64,000 nucleotides of DNA. It comes from an uncultured Prevotella sp. (GTDB lineage: Bacteria; Bacteroidota; Bacteroidia; Bacteroidales; Bacteroidaceae). The notes under the pieces were generated by a model. That model searched no databases, was not told the DNA's origin, and saw nothing but the letters and a program-made list of their open reading frames with translations. A program made the translations under genes and the position numbers. How positions within the stretch are numbered: the first letter of the stretch is position 1; the number at the start of each line of letters is the position of its first letter. Of the stretch, positions 44,778-52,619 are shown piece by piece. The stretch lies in assembly GCA_934204655.1 (NCBI GenBank), contig CAKPZJ010000008.1, forward strand, positions 33,402 to 97,401, given 5' to 3'.

Positions 44778-44822
44778 CAAAGTTAGTCTCCCTGCAGCCA
44801 CCGACAGGTAACAAATGTTACC
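44778..44822 (-). promoter_or_regulatory. hcp promoter with palindromic operator
   Basis: Minus-strand -7 box TAACTTTG at 44785-44778. A perfect palindrome GGTAACAAATGTTACC at 44807-44822 is centred about 43 bp upstream of the likely start of transcription, the class II activator position for Crp/Fnr proteins. Confidence 0.78.
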
Positions 44823-44892
44823 CTCGGCAAAAAAAATGTCTGTCGGCCGCATTTTTATCGTCCACTCGGGCAGCGGTTAGGATTATAACGCC

Positions 44893-45008
44893 TATCTTTG
44901 CAGAAGTTAGGCGGCGTCTCGGGCATATGAGCAAACTCATGCCGCTCTACTTGCACTAACTTTGCAAAAGTTAGGCGGCGTTTCGGACATCTGAGCAAGC
45001 TCATGCCG
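44893..45008 (+). repeat. Two 64-bp promoter/hairpin repeats before the Crp/Fnr gene
   Basis: -7 boxes TATCTTTG (44893-44900) and TAACTTTG (44957-44964) are 64 bp apart, each followed by GCAnAAGTTAGGCGGCGT and a hairpin CATnTGAGCAAnCTCATG. Same period, order and orientation towards the gene as the repeats at 25475-25674. Confidence 0.78.
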
Positions 45009-45055
45009 ACCGACCGCAGCTCAGTAATAGTCACTTCATATATATCTATCAGCCT

Positions 45056-45727
45056 ATGGAACAGCATATCAGTAAGCTACTGGCCACCAGTCCGCTCTTT
45101 GCGCAGATGGCCGAACCTGCCATAGCCCAGGCTCTGGATGCCGTGGGCTGGCGCGCGGTTATCTACCGCCCTCACGATGTGTACGCCCTGGCCGGCAGTG
45201 CCTGCACGTATGTAGACATCGTGCTCACGGGCGAGATGGTGGCCTGGATGGTGGCCGCCAGCGGTCGTCAGGCCGAGGTGGTGCGTATCTACGCCGGCGA
45301 CGTGATAGCCCCCTGCTACCTGTATGCCGCCGACAGACGGATGCCGGTAACGATAGAGACCGAGGGCGAGGTCACGGTACTGCGCATGACGCGCGCCTCG
45401 CTGACCCAGCTCATAGACAACCATGCGCGCATACGCCACAACTTCATAGGCATACTCTCCGACATCGGCACCTACCTGGCCAGCCGGCTCCGGTTTCTCT
45501 CCCTGCTCACCGTGCGCGAGAAAGTCATCGCCTATCTGCATGCCGAGATGCGCCGCCAGCACAGCCTCACCGTCAGTCTGCCCAGTACGCGGGCTGCCAT
45601 AGCCCAGCGTTTCGCCATCCAGAAGTTCTCGCTTCTCCGCTGCTTCGCCCAGCTCTCTGCCGAGGGCATCATCCGCGTCCAGGGCCGCCAGGTAACCATC
45701 CTCGACCCCTCCCGTCTCCAGGTATGA
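45056..45727 (+). CDS. Crp/Fnr-family regulator (HcpR-like)
   Basis: 223 residues. N-terminal cyclic-nucleotide-like beta-roll (about 15-115: DVYALAGSACTYVDIVLTGE) and C-terminal winged HTH (LTVSLPSTRAAIAQRFAIQ, KFSLLRCFAQLSAEGIIRVQ). No Fnr-type four-Cys cluster at the N-terminus. Its place opposite hcp and the hcp palindrome suggest it is the NO-responsive HcpR regulator, perhaps via heme; this is an inference from P. gingivalis. The HTH reads KFSLLRCFAQL rather than the usual SRVLKRL-type, so specificity may differ. Confidence 0.85.
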   Translation: MEQHISKLLATSPLFAQMAEPAIAQALDAVGWRAVIYRPHDVYALAGSACTYVDIVLTGEMVAWMVAASGRQAEVVRIYAGDVIAPCYLYAADRRMPVTIETEGEVTVLRMTRASLTQLIDNHARIRHNFIGILSDIGTYLASRLRFLSLLTVREKVIAYLHAEMRRQHSLTVSLPSTRAAIAQRFAIQKFSLLRCFAQLSAEGIIRVQGRQVTILDPSRLQV

Positions 45728-46199
45728 CCTCTCCCCCACTCCCGCCACCCCTCACGCGTGCGCGCGTATATATAATAAGGTGTAGGCCGATGGACGGGGG
45801 CGGGGGCGAGTGGCAGAAAAATTTCTGAAAAAAAGCGCGAGAAAGGCATCGGCTATTCGTTTTTTTTCATACCCTTGCATTAGGCAGATGGTTGCGGCTC
45901 GCAGCTGCATGGCCACCATGACCTACTTAACAAAGAGCGTATTGTATTTATCCAAAGTCTGAAATGTGGAAGTTTCGACATTAAAGTGGATAGAGGCAGT
46001 GCTGCTCACGCTATGGATTATTGTCTCCACATCCGTGGAGAAGATATATCTTTTAGCGTGGGCTATTGTCTTACCCTTTAATAGGTACCTTCCACAACCT
46101 CAGACTTGGTGTAGGCAATAGCCCCACGCTTTTTTACATCAGTAACCATCATCTTCGGAACTGGGGCTTAACCGAAACGTCAAACAAAATCTACCAACA
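45728..46199. other. Intergenic region with structured RNA
   Basis: 472 bp. The left third (45760-45790) has an ACCTTATTATATATA element in reverse orientation next to CGCGCG. A TACCCTTG -7-like box is at about 45870-45877. The rest is the structured element 45952-46135 and a 65-nt leader into the next gene. Confidence 0.7.
45952..46135 (+). ncRNA. Structured RNA, 6S-like fold or attenuator leader
   Basis: Fold A: CCAAAGTCTGA (45952-45962) pairs with TCAGACTTGG (46100-46109), GTGGAAG (45966-45972) with CTTCCAC (46089-46095), ATTAAAG with CTTTAAT (46076-46082), CACGCTA (46007-46013) with TAGCGTG (46054-46060), and TCTCCAC with GTGGAGA at the tip. Closing stem, central bubble and apical stem resemble 6S RNA. 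Fold B: 46055-46074 pairs with 46111-46130 (19 bp, one bulge), just before six T residues, like a terminator. The folds share 46055-46060 and exclude each other, as in an attenuator. It lies 65 bp before the TerB-type gene. Confidence 0.65.
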
Positions 46200-46601
46200 A
46201 TGGACGAAAGACAGAAATCGCATTTTTTAAGTCTCTACTGCATGATACTGGCAGACGGCATCATTGATGCCAAGGAGATGGAGACATTGTACGAGATTGC
46301 CTCGCGCAACTACGGGCTAACCCCTGAGGATGTATGTCAAGCCATAAAGGAGGCGGGAACCTCCTACTATGTGCCACAGACGCTGGACGAGAAAGTGGGG
46401 CTGCTCTATGACATGTGCCTGATAGCCATAGCCGACGGGACGGTTGACGACTCGGAACGCCGCATGCTCCAGAACTACACCCGGAGAATGGGTTTTGACG
46501 AGACCAACATCGACGGTATCATAGATTACCTCTTAAAGCAAGCCCGGAATAACCAGAGCCTTAAAGAAGTGTTGAACCAAATACAAGGAAACCATGATTA
46601 G
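46200..46601 (+). CDS. TerB-like protein
   Basis: 133 residues, all helical. It has the paired TerB/DUF533-type helical pattern: LYCMILADGIIDAKEMETLYEI and LYDMCLIAIADGTVDDSERRML, each ADG-x3-D/DE-x-E like a metal-binding loop. TerB-family proteins are tied to membrane stress and tellurite resistance in other bacteria. First gene of a three-gene unit; it overlaps the next by 8 bp. Soluble, no signal. Looks AT-richer than neighbouring genes. Confidence 0.8.
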   Translation: MDERQKSHFLSLYCMILADGIIDAKEMETLYEIASRNYGLTPEDVCQAIKEAGTSYYVPQTLDEKVGLLYDMCLIAIADGTVDDSERRMLQNYTRRMGFDETNIDGIIDYLLKQARNNQSLKEVLNQIQGNHD

Positions 46602-47913
46602 CAATCCCATCAAGAGCCTCTTTACACACAAGAGCCCCAGCATGCCGGCAGCAGCCACGACCAGCCAGCCGGCAACCATCACCCAGTATAACCAGGACAA
46701 CATGCGCGATGGCGAGACATACACCAATTACGGCAAACGTATCTGTGGTGTCGTAGGAGCCAGCAATGCAGCACTGGCAGCTTTCTTGCCCAGAATATAT
46801 GCCTTAGAGAAAAATAGGCAGATGAAAGACCTGCAGGTACAGGCTAACCTGAGAGCGCAGATACAGGCTGATATAAACAACAAGCAGACCCAGGTAGATG
46901 TGCTGACCAACGACCTGGGGCTGGTAGATAAAGAGAAAGACGGAATACAGGCCAACATCAACCAACTGCAGGAAGATATTGTCGAAATGAAGAAGAAGGG
47001 CGACGGGCTGAATAAGTCGGCTAACGCCAAGATGATTTTGGGTCTCATCATCATCATTCCGCTTACGCTCTATCTGTTCATTTTTTACAGTTCTACGTTC
47101 TACTCGGCATTTTTCAAGGACTGGGGTGCCGCAGAGAATACCGGGCTGGCCGCAGCCATGTTCGATGCCAATGCCATCGCTAATGCCTGGAGTACGGGAG
47201 TCACCGAACTCATCTTCGTGCTGTGTGCCCCTATCATATTCTTGGGCTTGGGTTTCAGCCTGCACTTCTTTACGATACAGCAGCAAAAGACTAAATATCT
47301 CAAGATAGCTGCCCTGCTTATGATAACGTTCATTTTCGATGCTATCCTTGCCTATCTGATAGGCAAAAGACTATACGAGGTTCTGGCCATCAACTCAATG
47401 GAAGACTTACCAGCCTACTCTTTCTCGTTGGCCATAGCCGATATTAATACCTGGGCGGTCATCTTCTGCGGGTTTATCGTCTATATCATCTGGGGCATCG
47501 TGTTCGACATGACGTACACTGGCTATGAGAACCGCCGTTCTAACAAGCTCGACTTGGAACTGGGCTACTCGCGTCTGAATAATGAGAAGAAAAAGTTGGG
47601 CGACCTACTTGCCCGCGAGAATGACATCAATAATAAGATTATCAGTTTGAAAGGAGCTATCAAAGGATTGCGGGATCGCATGAATACATCGGTACTTTAC
47701 GACCCAGCGTCTATCCAAAACGCCCTCAACGACTTCTTTACGGGATGGGTGTCTATCATGGTGCCATTAGGCAAATCGGCTGCCGAGCAGGAGCAAGCCC
47801 GCAAGATATTCCAAGACTCCATGGCTACTCTGTTCACCAATTCGATAAATGCCAATACAACTAACATAAATACAGACACGACTAACAACGGTAACAATCA
47901 TGGTAAAGCATAA
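46594..47913 (+). CDS. Membrane protein with two coiled coils and four TM segments
   Basis: 439 residues, no family recognised. Residues 1-70 are polar with a Thr/Ser/Ala stretch; 72-140 form a coiled coil (MKDLQVQANLRAQIQADINN and following); TM segments lie at about 147-169, 204-226, 236-257 and 286-307; 318-362 are a second coiled coil (SNKLDLELGYSRLNNEKKKL); the tail is Asn/Thr-rich. The helices pair as a 2+2 bundle. Coiled coils on both sides of the bundle suggest a scaffold, perhaps for the TerB-like partner. It overlaps both neighbours, by 8 and 14 bp. Confidence 0.8.
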   Translation: MISNPIKSLFTHKSPSMPAAATTSQPATITQYNQDNMRDGETYTNYGKRICGVVGASNAALAAFLPRIYALEKNRQMKDLQVQANLRAQIQADINNKQTQVDVLTNDLGLVDKEKDGIQANINQLQEDIVEMKKKGDGLNKSANAKMILGLIIIIPLTLYLFIFYSSTFYSAFFKDWGAAENTGLAAAMFDANAIANAWSTGVTELIFVLCAPIIFLGLGFSLHFFTIQQQKTKYLKIAALLMITFIFDAILAYLIGKRLYEVLAINSMEDLPAYSFSLAIADINTWAVIFCGFIVYIIWGIVFDMTYTGYENRRSNKLDLELGYSRLNNEKKKLGDLLARENDINNKIISLKGAIKGLRDRMNTSVLYDPASIQNALNDFFTGWVSIMVPLGKSAAEQEQARKIFQDSMATLFTNSINANTTNINTDTTNNGNNHGKA

Positions 47914-48733
47914 AATCGCAGTAGGCTTATACGGCCTCGTCATAATCATGGTCTTGGCCCTGACGGCCTGTAGCGGACAGAAAGCCAAGGAGAAAACGAA
48001 TAAAGAGCTGCCCCTCAACATTACTATCTACCTGGACTTGTCGGACAGGTTAACCCGGCCGATGACGCCATCGCAGAAAGACCGGGATATAGCCATCATC
48101 CGAAACGTACTGGATATATTCACGCAAAAATGTATCACCGAGAAGATTCTGCAGACCAAGAACCGCATCAAGGTGGTGTTCTACCCTACACCAGCCGATG
48201 CGAGCATAGCCGCCAGAGCCAGCAAGTTGGAAATAGACATGGCCAGCATGGAGGGCAAGGCCAAGCGCAAGGCTCTCAAAGAGGGCACCCAGCTATTTAG
48301 CGACAACTTGGGACATATCTATGATGAGACTCTGCAGGAGCGCAACTGGACAGGGAGTGATGTATGGGACTTCTTTAGCGACAAGAAGGTAGACCAACTC
48401 TGCATCAAGAACGGCTACCGCAACATCTTTATATTGCTAACCGACGGCTACTTGTTCCAAGCAGACAACAAACAGCAGCAAGGGGACGCGTACAACTATA
48501 TATTGCCACAGACACTGGCCGTGCCCAACTCATCCCTGATATGCAAGCGCAAGGGACTGGATAACTTGGAGGTGCTGATGATGGAGATTAATCCTTACCA
48601 ACCTCAGCAAAAAGATAAGATGAAGGCTGTGCTGGGACAGTGGTTGCAGCAGATGGGAGTACACAAGGTAGAGATAGTAGAGACAGACCTACCCTCTAAC
48701 ACCAAGCCCGTTATAGAGGACTTTCTGAAATAA
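47900..48733 (+). CDS. Lipoprotein with von Willebrand A-like domain
   Basis: 277 residues. Lipobox VLALTAC gives a lipoprotein (ATG 47900). The core looks like a vWA/Rossmann fold: ITIYLDLSDRLT at the MIDAS position (DxSxR rather than DxSxS), a helix, then NIFILLTDGYLF, the second metal-loop TDG. The MIDAS is atypical. The C-terminal half holds a Lys/Gln-rich stretch NPYQPQQKDKMKAVLGQWL. Third gene of the TerB unit; overlaps the membrane gene by 14 bp. vWA proteins often join TerB-type stress operons. Function not known. Confidence 0.75.
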   Translation: MVKHKIAVGLYGLVIIMVLALTACSGQKAKEKTNKELPLNITIYLDLSDRLTRPMTPSQKDRDIAIIRNVLDIFTQKCITEKILQTKNRIKVVFYPTPADASIAARASKLEIDMASMEGKAKRKALKEGTQLFSDNLGHIYDETLQERNWTGSDVWDFFSDKKVDQLCIKNGYRNIFILLTDGYLFQADNKQQQGDAYNYILPQTLAVPNSSLICKRKGLDNLEVLMMEINPYQPQQKDKMKAVLGQWLQQMGVHKVEIVETDLPSNTKPVIEDFLK

Positions 48734-48745
48734 CCCTTTCGGGTA

Positions 48746-48773
48746 CGGCGGACAAGCTTTAACTTGCCCGCCG
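48746..48773. terminator. Bidirectional terminator after the TerB unit
   Basis: Stem CGGCGGaCAAG (48746-48756) with CTTGcCCGCCG (48763-48773), one mismatch and a 6-nt loop. It separates the three-gene unit from the converging M23 peptidase gene. Confidence 0.7.
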
Positions 48774-48776
48774 CTC

Positions 48777-49922
48777 TTATTTAGATGAGCGGATACCGCC
48801 GCCCTTGGTCAGGGTGAGGGTAGTCTGCTGCAAGCCACGCTTGCCGTGGTCGAAAATGATTGCGGGGTTAAGCCGGGTGCCACGGTACTTGACCTCGAAG
48901 TGCAAGTGCTCGGTGGTGGCACGGCCCGTACGACCGGTGAGGCCGATAACCTGACCGGCGCGCACCTTATCGCCCACCTTGACGAGGTTCTTGTACTGGT
49001 GGCTGTACAGAGTCTCGAAGCCGTAGGCGTGGCGGATGACGATGCAGTTGCCATAGCCCGAGTAGGGACTGGAGCGGGTAACCACGCCGTCAAAGGCAGC
49101 CAGCACGTTGTCCTTGGGCTTGGTCTTGAGGTCTACTCCGCTGTGACGGCGCCTGCCTCCATACGGGCTGATGACCTTGGCACCGGGCAAAGGATAAGCC
49201 CAGTGACTCTCTTCTATCTGAGTAAGGTCGAGCTTATAGGTGCTACTATTCTCAAAGGGGTCGCCCACCTCGTCGGGGTCCAGGGTGAACCCACGCTCCT
49301 TGCCGCTGTCGCCACCCAAGTTAGAGACCTGTATGCGCGAGCCGCGTTTCTCAAAGACGAGGGTCTGCCTGTACAGCCGGTGACTGCCCGCGTCAATCAG
49401 GGTGGTGGGGTTGATGCGGGCACCGTTGACCATGACGGAGAAGGTGCATACCGCGCGACCGTCGCGCATGCCCACGATGGCTACAGTCTGGCCTGCCTGT
49501 ACGCTCTGGCCCACCTTGACCAGGTTCTGGGCGTTGTTCTCATACACCGTCTCCAACCCGTTGTGATGGCGGATAACCACCACGTTGCCACGGGTACCCA
49601 TATTGCGCGACAGGCGTACCTCACCGTCGAACATGGCCTTGACGGCATCGCCCTTGACCGAGGTTATCTCGAGCTGGGCGGCATTGTCGGTAAGGCGGGC
49701 CTTGCCCACGGGCAGGGGAAAACTATACTCGCTGGCCTTGAGGGCCGCGAAGTCTACGCTGAACGCCTTGCTACGGCTGAAGAGGCCGGGGGTCTCGATA
49801 CTTATCTGCTGCATCTCGGCAGCGGTAAACTTGTCGCGTACAGGGGTATAGGCCGACAGCACCGCGGCCAGCGCGGCCCATACCAGGGGTTTCTTTATAT
49901 ATTTTATCATCATGGTTTTCAT
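48777..49922 (-). CDS. M23 peptidase with a degenerate first LytM repeat
   Basis: 381 residues, signal about 1-28. The C-terminal LytM domain is intact: RRRHSGVDLKTK (first His/Asp ligands) and TEHLHFEVKY (HxH). An earlier LytM-like copy (about 85-165, VVVIRHHNGLETVYENNAQNLVKVGQSVQAGQTVAIVG) lacks the HLHFE motif: it reads VCTFSVMVNG, so it is catalytically dead. The second copy has HAYGFETLYSHQYKNLVKVG. Duplication followed by loss in one copy. Cuts peptidoglycan cross-links in the periplasm. Last gene of the hpt-adk-obg-pgeF run. Confidence 0.9.
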   Translation of the reverse strand: MKTMMIKYIKKPLVWAALAAVLSAYTPVRDKFTAAEMQQISIETPGLFSRSKAFSVDFAALKASEYSFPLPVGKARLTDNAAQLEITSVKGDAVKAMFDGEVRLSRNMGTRGNVVVIRHHNGLETVYENNAQNLVKVGQSVQAGQTVAIVGMRDGRAVCTFSVMVNGARINPTTLIDAGSHRLYRQTLVFEKRGSRIQVSNLGGDSGKERGFTLDPDEVGDPFENSSTYKLDLTQIEESHWAYPLPGAKVISPYGGRRRHSGVDLKTKPKDNVLAAFDGVVTRSSPYSGYGNCIVIRHAYGFETLYSHQYKNLVKVGDKVRAGQVIGLTGRTGRATTEHLHFEVKYRGTRLNPAIIFDHGKRGLQQTTLTLTKGGGIRSSK

Positions 49923-49980
49923 TCGGTTAGGGTAAATTGGCAGCCGCGCGGCCTACTCCCCATACGGGGGAGCCACGGCC

Positions 49981-50760
49981 CTATCGCAGCACGATGCCAG
50001 TATAGATGCGGCCAGAAGCCATACCGAGCCTACGGGCCGAGAAGTAGTCGTCGGCATGGTCGTAGGTACAGATGCCAGCCTGACTAATCTGGCCGGCAGG
50101 CACACCAGCCTCGGTAAGCTGGCGGGTATTGATACGGGGCAGGTCCAGGTGCCACTTGTCGTACTTCACAGCGGTATCGCTGAGGTCGAAGCCGGCCTGG
50201 GCAAACTGGTCGTAAACCTCCTGACCCACCTCGAAACGGGCCACCGATATGCCGGGCCCCACCACTGCCTGCAGCCGAGCGGGGTCGGTACCGTACTGCA
50301 GGCGCATGGCATTGACGGCAAACATACAGACACGCTGCAGGGTGCCGCGCCAGCCTGCGTGGATGGCCGCAGCCGCATGGGCCACGGGGTCGTAGAGCAG
50401 TACGGGTATGCAGTCGGCCGTAGATACGCCGATGCACACACCAGTCATGGCGGTCATCACCACGTCGACACCCTCGAGTATCTGCGCGCGCACAGCGGCT
50501 GGCAGACTGAACAGTTCGGGGGCCACGGCCCTCACCTCGATGCCGTGTACCTGATGGGGAAGCACGATGCGGTCGGCGGGCACACCCAACTGGGTGGCCA
50601 ACAGCTGACGGTTGGCCTGCACGTGGGCCTCATCGTCACCGCAATAACCATTGATATTGAACCCGCCATAAGCACCCTCGCTCACACCGCCATGGCGGGT
50701 GGTAGAGAAGGCCGTAACCCGGTCGCCCAGGTCGTAGGTAAGCAGCTGCGGACTATTCAT
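49981..50760 (-). CDS. pgeF: Peptidoglycan editing factor PgeF (YfiH)
   Basis: 259 residues from ATG 50760 (MNSPQLLTYDL). Hallmarks of the YfiH/laccase-like family: VLPHQVHGIEV, STADCIPVLLYDP and AAIHAGWRGTLQRV. The family removes wrongly incorporated L-serine from peptidoglycan precursors. It overlaps the obg stop by 8 bp and begins inside it; cotranscribed. Formerly annotated as polyphenol oxidase. Confidence 0.94.
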   Translation of the reverse strand: MNSPQLLTYDLGDRVTAFSTTRHGGVSEGAYGGFNINGYCGDDEAHVQANRQLLATQLGVPADRIVLPHQVHGIEVRAVAPELFSLPAAVRAQILEGVDVVMTAMTGVCIGVSTADCIPVLLYDPVAHAAAAIHAGWRGTLQRVCMFAVNAMRLQYGTDPARLQAVVGPGISVARFEVGQEVYDQFAQAGFDLSDTAVKYDKWHLDLPRINTRQLTEAGVPAGQISQAGICTYDHADDYFSARRLGMASGRIYTGIVLR

Positions 50761-51916
50761 CGCCGTCCTCCTCGTACTCGAAGTCGTCCAAGTCCTCCAC
50801 TTCGCCATCGTCGATGAACTCTATGTCCTCGCCCTCGTCGTGAAGTTCGTCAGCGAAGACTGCCATATCCTTGTCGCGATGTACGAACGTGTCCTCGGCA
50901 GTAATGTCAGCCAGCTTGTTGCTCTCGCTGTTGAGCTCGCGCCACAGTATATCCTTCAGTTCGCCGAGTCCCTGACCGGTAACGGCCGAGATGAACACCA
51001 CGGGAAGGTCATCGGGTAGCGTATCGCGCAACATGTCTATCAGTTCGGCATCCAGCAGGTCGCACTTGGTAACGGCCAGCACGCGGTGCTTGTCCAGCAT
51101 GTCTGGGTTGAACTGCCGCAGCTCGTTGAGCAGTACCTCGTACTCTTTCTTGATGTCGTCGGTATCGCCAGGCACCATGAAGAGCAGCAGTGAGTTGCGC
51201 TCTATGTGGCGCAAGAAACGAAGCCCCAGTCCCTTGCCCTCGCTGGCACCCTCAATGATACCCGGTATGTCGGCCATGACAAACGACTGATGGTCGTGAT
51301 AGCCCACTATGCCCAGCGAGGGTTCGAGGGTGGTAAAGGGGTAATTGGCTATCTTGGGGCGGGCACTCGACAGCGACGACAGGAGGGTCGACTTGCCCGC
51401 ATTGGGCAGTCCCACCAGTCCCACGTCGGCCAGCAGTTTCAGCTCGAGTATGATGGTCATCTCCTCCATCGGTTCGCCAGGCTGTGCGTAGCGTGGCGCC
51501 TGATTGGTAGCTGTACGAAACTGGAAATTACCAAGGCCGCCACGACCACCCTTGAGTAACAGGACCGTCTGGCCGTCGTAAGTAACGTCGCACACGTACT
51601 TGCCCGTCTCGGCATTGTACACCACCGTACCACAGGGCACGTCGATATATACGTCCTTACCATCGGTGCCATGACACTTGTCGCGGCCGCCGTTGCCCCC
51701 ATGCTCAGCAAACACATGGCGCTGATATTTCAGGTGGAGCAGGGTCCAGTAGTTGTGGTTGCCACGCAGGTAGATACTGCCGCCATGACCACCGTCGCCC
51801 CCGTCGGGGCCTCCGTTGGGATTGTACTTTACATGGCGCAGGTGCATAGAGCCCCGACCGCCCTTGCCAGAGCGGCAGTATATTTTTACATAATCGACAA
51901 AATTGGATTCAGCCAT
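50753..51916 (-). CDS. obg: GTPase Obg (CgtA)
   Basis: 387 residues from ATG 51916 (MAESNFVDYVKIYC). Gly-rich Obg fold (about 1-158: SGKGGRGSMHLRH, GGPDGGDGGHGGSI), G-domain with P-loop GLPNAGKST, DIPGIIEGASEGKGLG, TKCD, and an acidic C-terminal tail typical of Bacteroidetes (VEDLDDFEYEEDGDE). Essential ribosome-associated GTPase. The in-frame extension to 52018 would add a hydrophobic stretch not seen in the family. Confidence 0.97.
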   Translation of the reverse strand: MAESNFVDYVKIYCRSGKGGRGSMHLRHVKYNPNGGPDGGDGGHGGSIYLRGNHNYWTLLHLKYQRHVFAEHGGNGGRDKCHGTDGKDVYIDVPCGTVVYNAETGKYVCDVTYDGQTVLLLKGGRGGLGNFQFRTATNQAPRYAQPGEPMEEMTIILELKLLADVGLVGLPNAGKSTLLSSLSSARPKIANYPFTTLEPSLGIVGYHDHQSFVMADIPGIIEGASEGKGLGLRFLRHIERNSLLLFMVPGDTDDIKKEYEVLLNELRQFNPDMLDKHRVLAVTKCDLLDAELIDMLRDTLPDDLPVVFISAVTGQGLGELKDILWRELNSESNKLADITAEDTFVHRDKDMAVFADELHDEGEDIEFIDDGEVEDLDDFEYEEDGDE

Positions 51917-52046
51917 ATTGCTTGTGTGGGTTATATATAATAAGGTATAGGAGCATACAATGCCAAAAAGGACTGAAGCTCCGGCACGCATACCGGGAGC
52001 CATGGCCCCCATGTACACAGACGCGGCGCTTCAGTCCTTGCCTATC

Positions 52047-52619
52047 TTACAGGCTGTCGATAACAGCACAGATGTCGCCGAAGATGCGGTCGAGCTCGCC
52101 CAGTCCGTTAATGTGATAGTGTATGCCCTCGTTGGCATACCAGTCTATCAGGGGAGCGGTCTGGCTGTGATATACACCGAGGCGCTTCTTGATGGTCTCC
52201 TCGTTGTCGTCGCTGCGCCCGCTCTGCTGGCCGCGCAGTACGAGGCGCTTCATCAGCTCGTCCTCGGGAACGTCGAGCTCTATCATGGCAGCTACCTTGT
52301 GGCCGCGCTCAGCCAGCATTTTCTTCAGGGCCTCGGCCTGGGGAATGGTGCGGGGGAACCCGTCGAAGATAACGCCCTTGTGCTCCTTGCCAAAGCTATC
52401 ATATACGCTGGCCAGGATGTCTACCATCAGCTCATCGGGTATCAGCTGTCCCTGATCGATATAGTTCTTGGCCGTCTTGCCAAGCTCGGTACCGTTCTTG
52501 ATTTCATTGCGGAGAACATCTCCTGTCGAGATGTGCTCCAAGCCATACTTGGCGATCATCTTGTCGCTCTGGGTGCCCTTGCCTGAACCTGGGGCACCAA
52601 AAATCACAATATTTTTCAT
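52047..52619 (-). CDS. adk: Adenylate kinase
   Basis: 190 residues, the short-LID form. P-loop FGAPGSGKGTQ (7-17), STGDVLRNEI, FDGFPRTIPQAEAL. Interconverts AMP, ADP and ATP. It overlaps hpt by 4 bp (ATGA) and belongs to the same minus-strand run. Confidence 0.97.
   Translation of the reverse strand: MKNIVIFGAPGSGKGTQSDKMIAKYGLEHISTGDVLRNEIKNGTELGKTAKNYIDQGQLIPDELMVDILASVYDSFGKEHKGVIFDGFPRTIPQAEALKKMLAERGHKVAAMIELDVPEDELMKRLVLRGQQSGRSDDNEETIKKRLGVYHSQTAPLIDWYANEGIHYHINGLGELDRIFGDICAVIDSL

Larger units (their letters stand above)
44713..45055. promoter_or_regulatory. hcp / Crp-Fnr divergent control region
   Basis: 343 bp with no gene. It holds the hcp promoter and operator (44778-44822) on the left, and two 64-bp promoter/hairpin repeats reading right (44893-45008). 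Confidence 0.85.

Noticed and set aside
45952-46135. tmRNA, RNase P or SRP RNA
   Set aside because: No tRNA-like ends with CCA-type acceptor, no RNase P core sequence and no SRP loop motif were seen; 6S-like or leader RNA fits better.
48846-50087. Long open frame antisense to the M23 and pgeF genes (413 codons)
   Set aside because: Opposite strand of two well supported genes; composition is typical of a shadow frame and its 3' end runs into a second gene.
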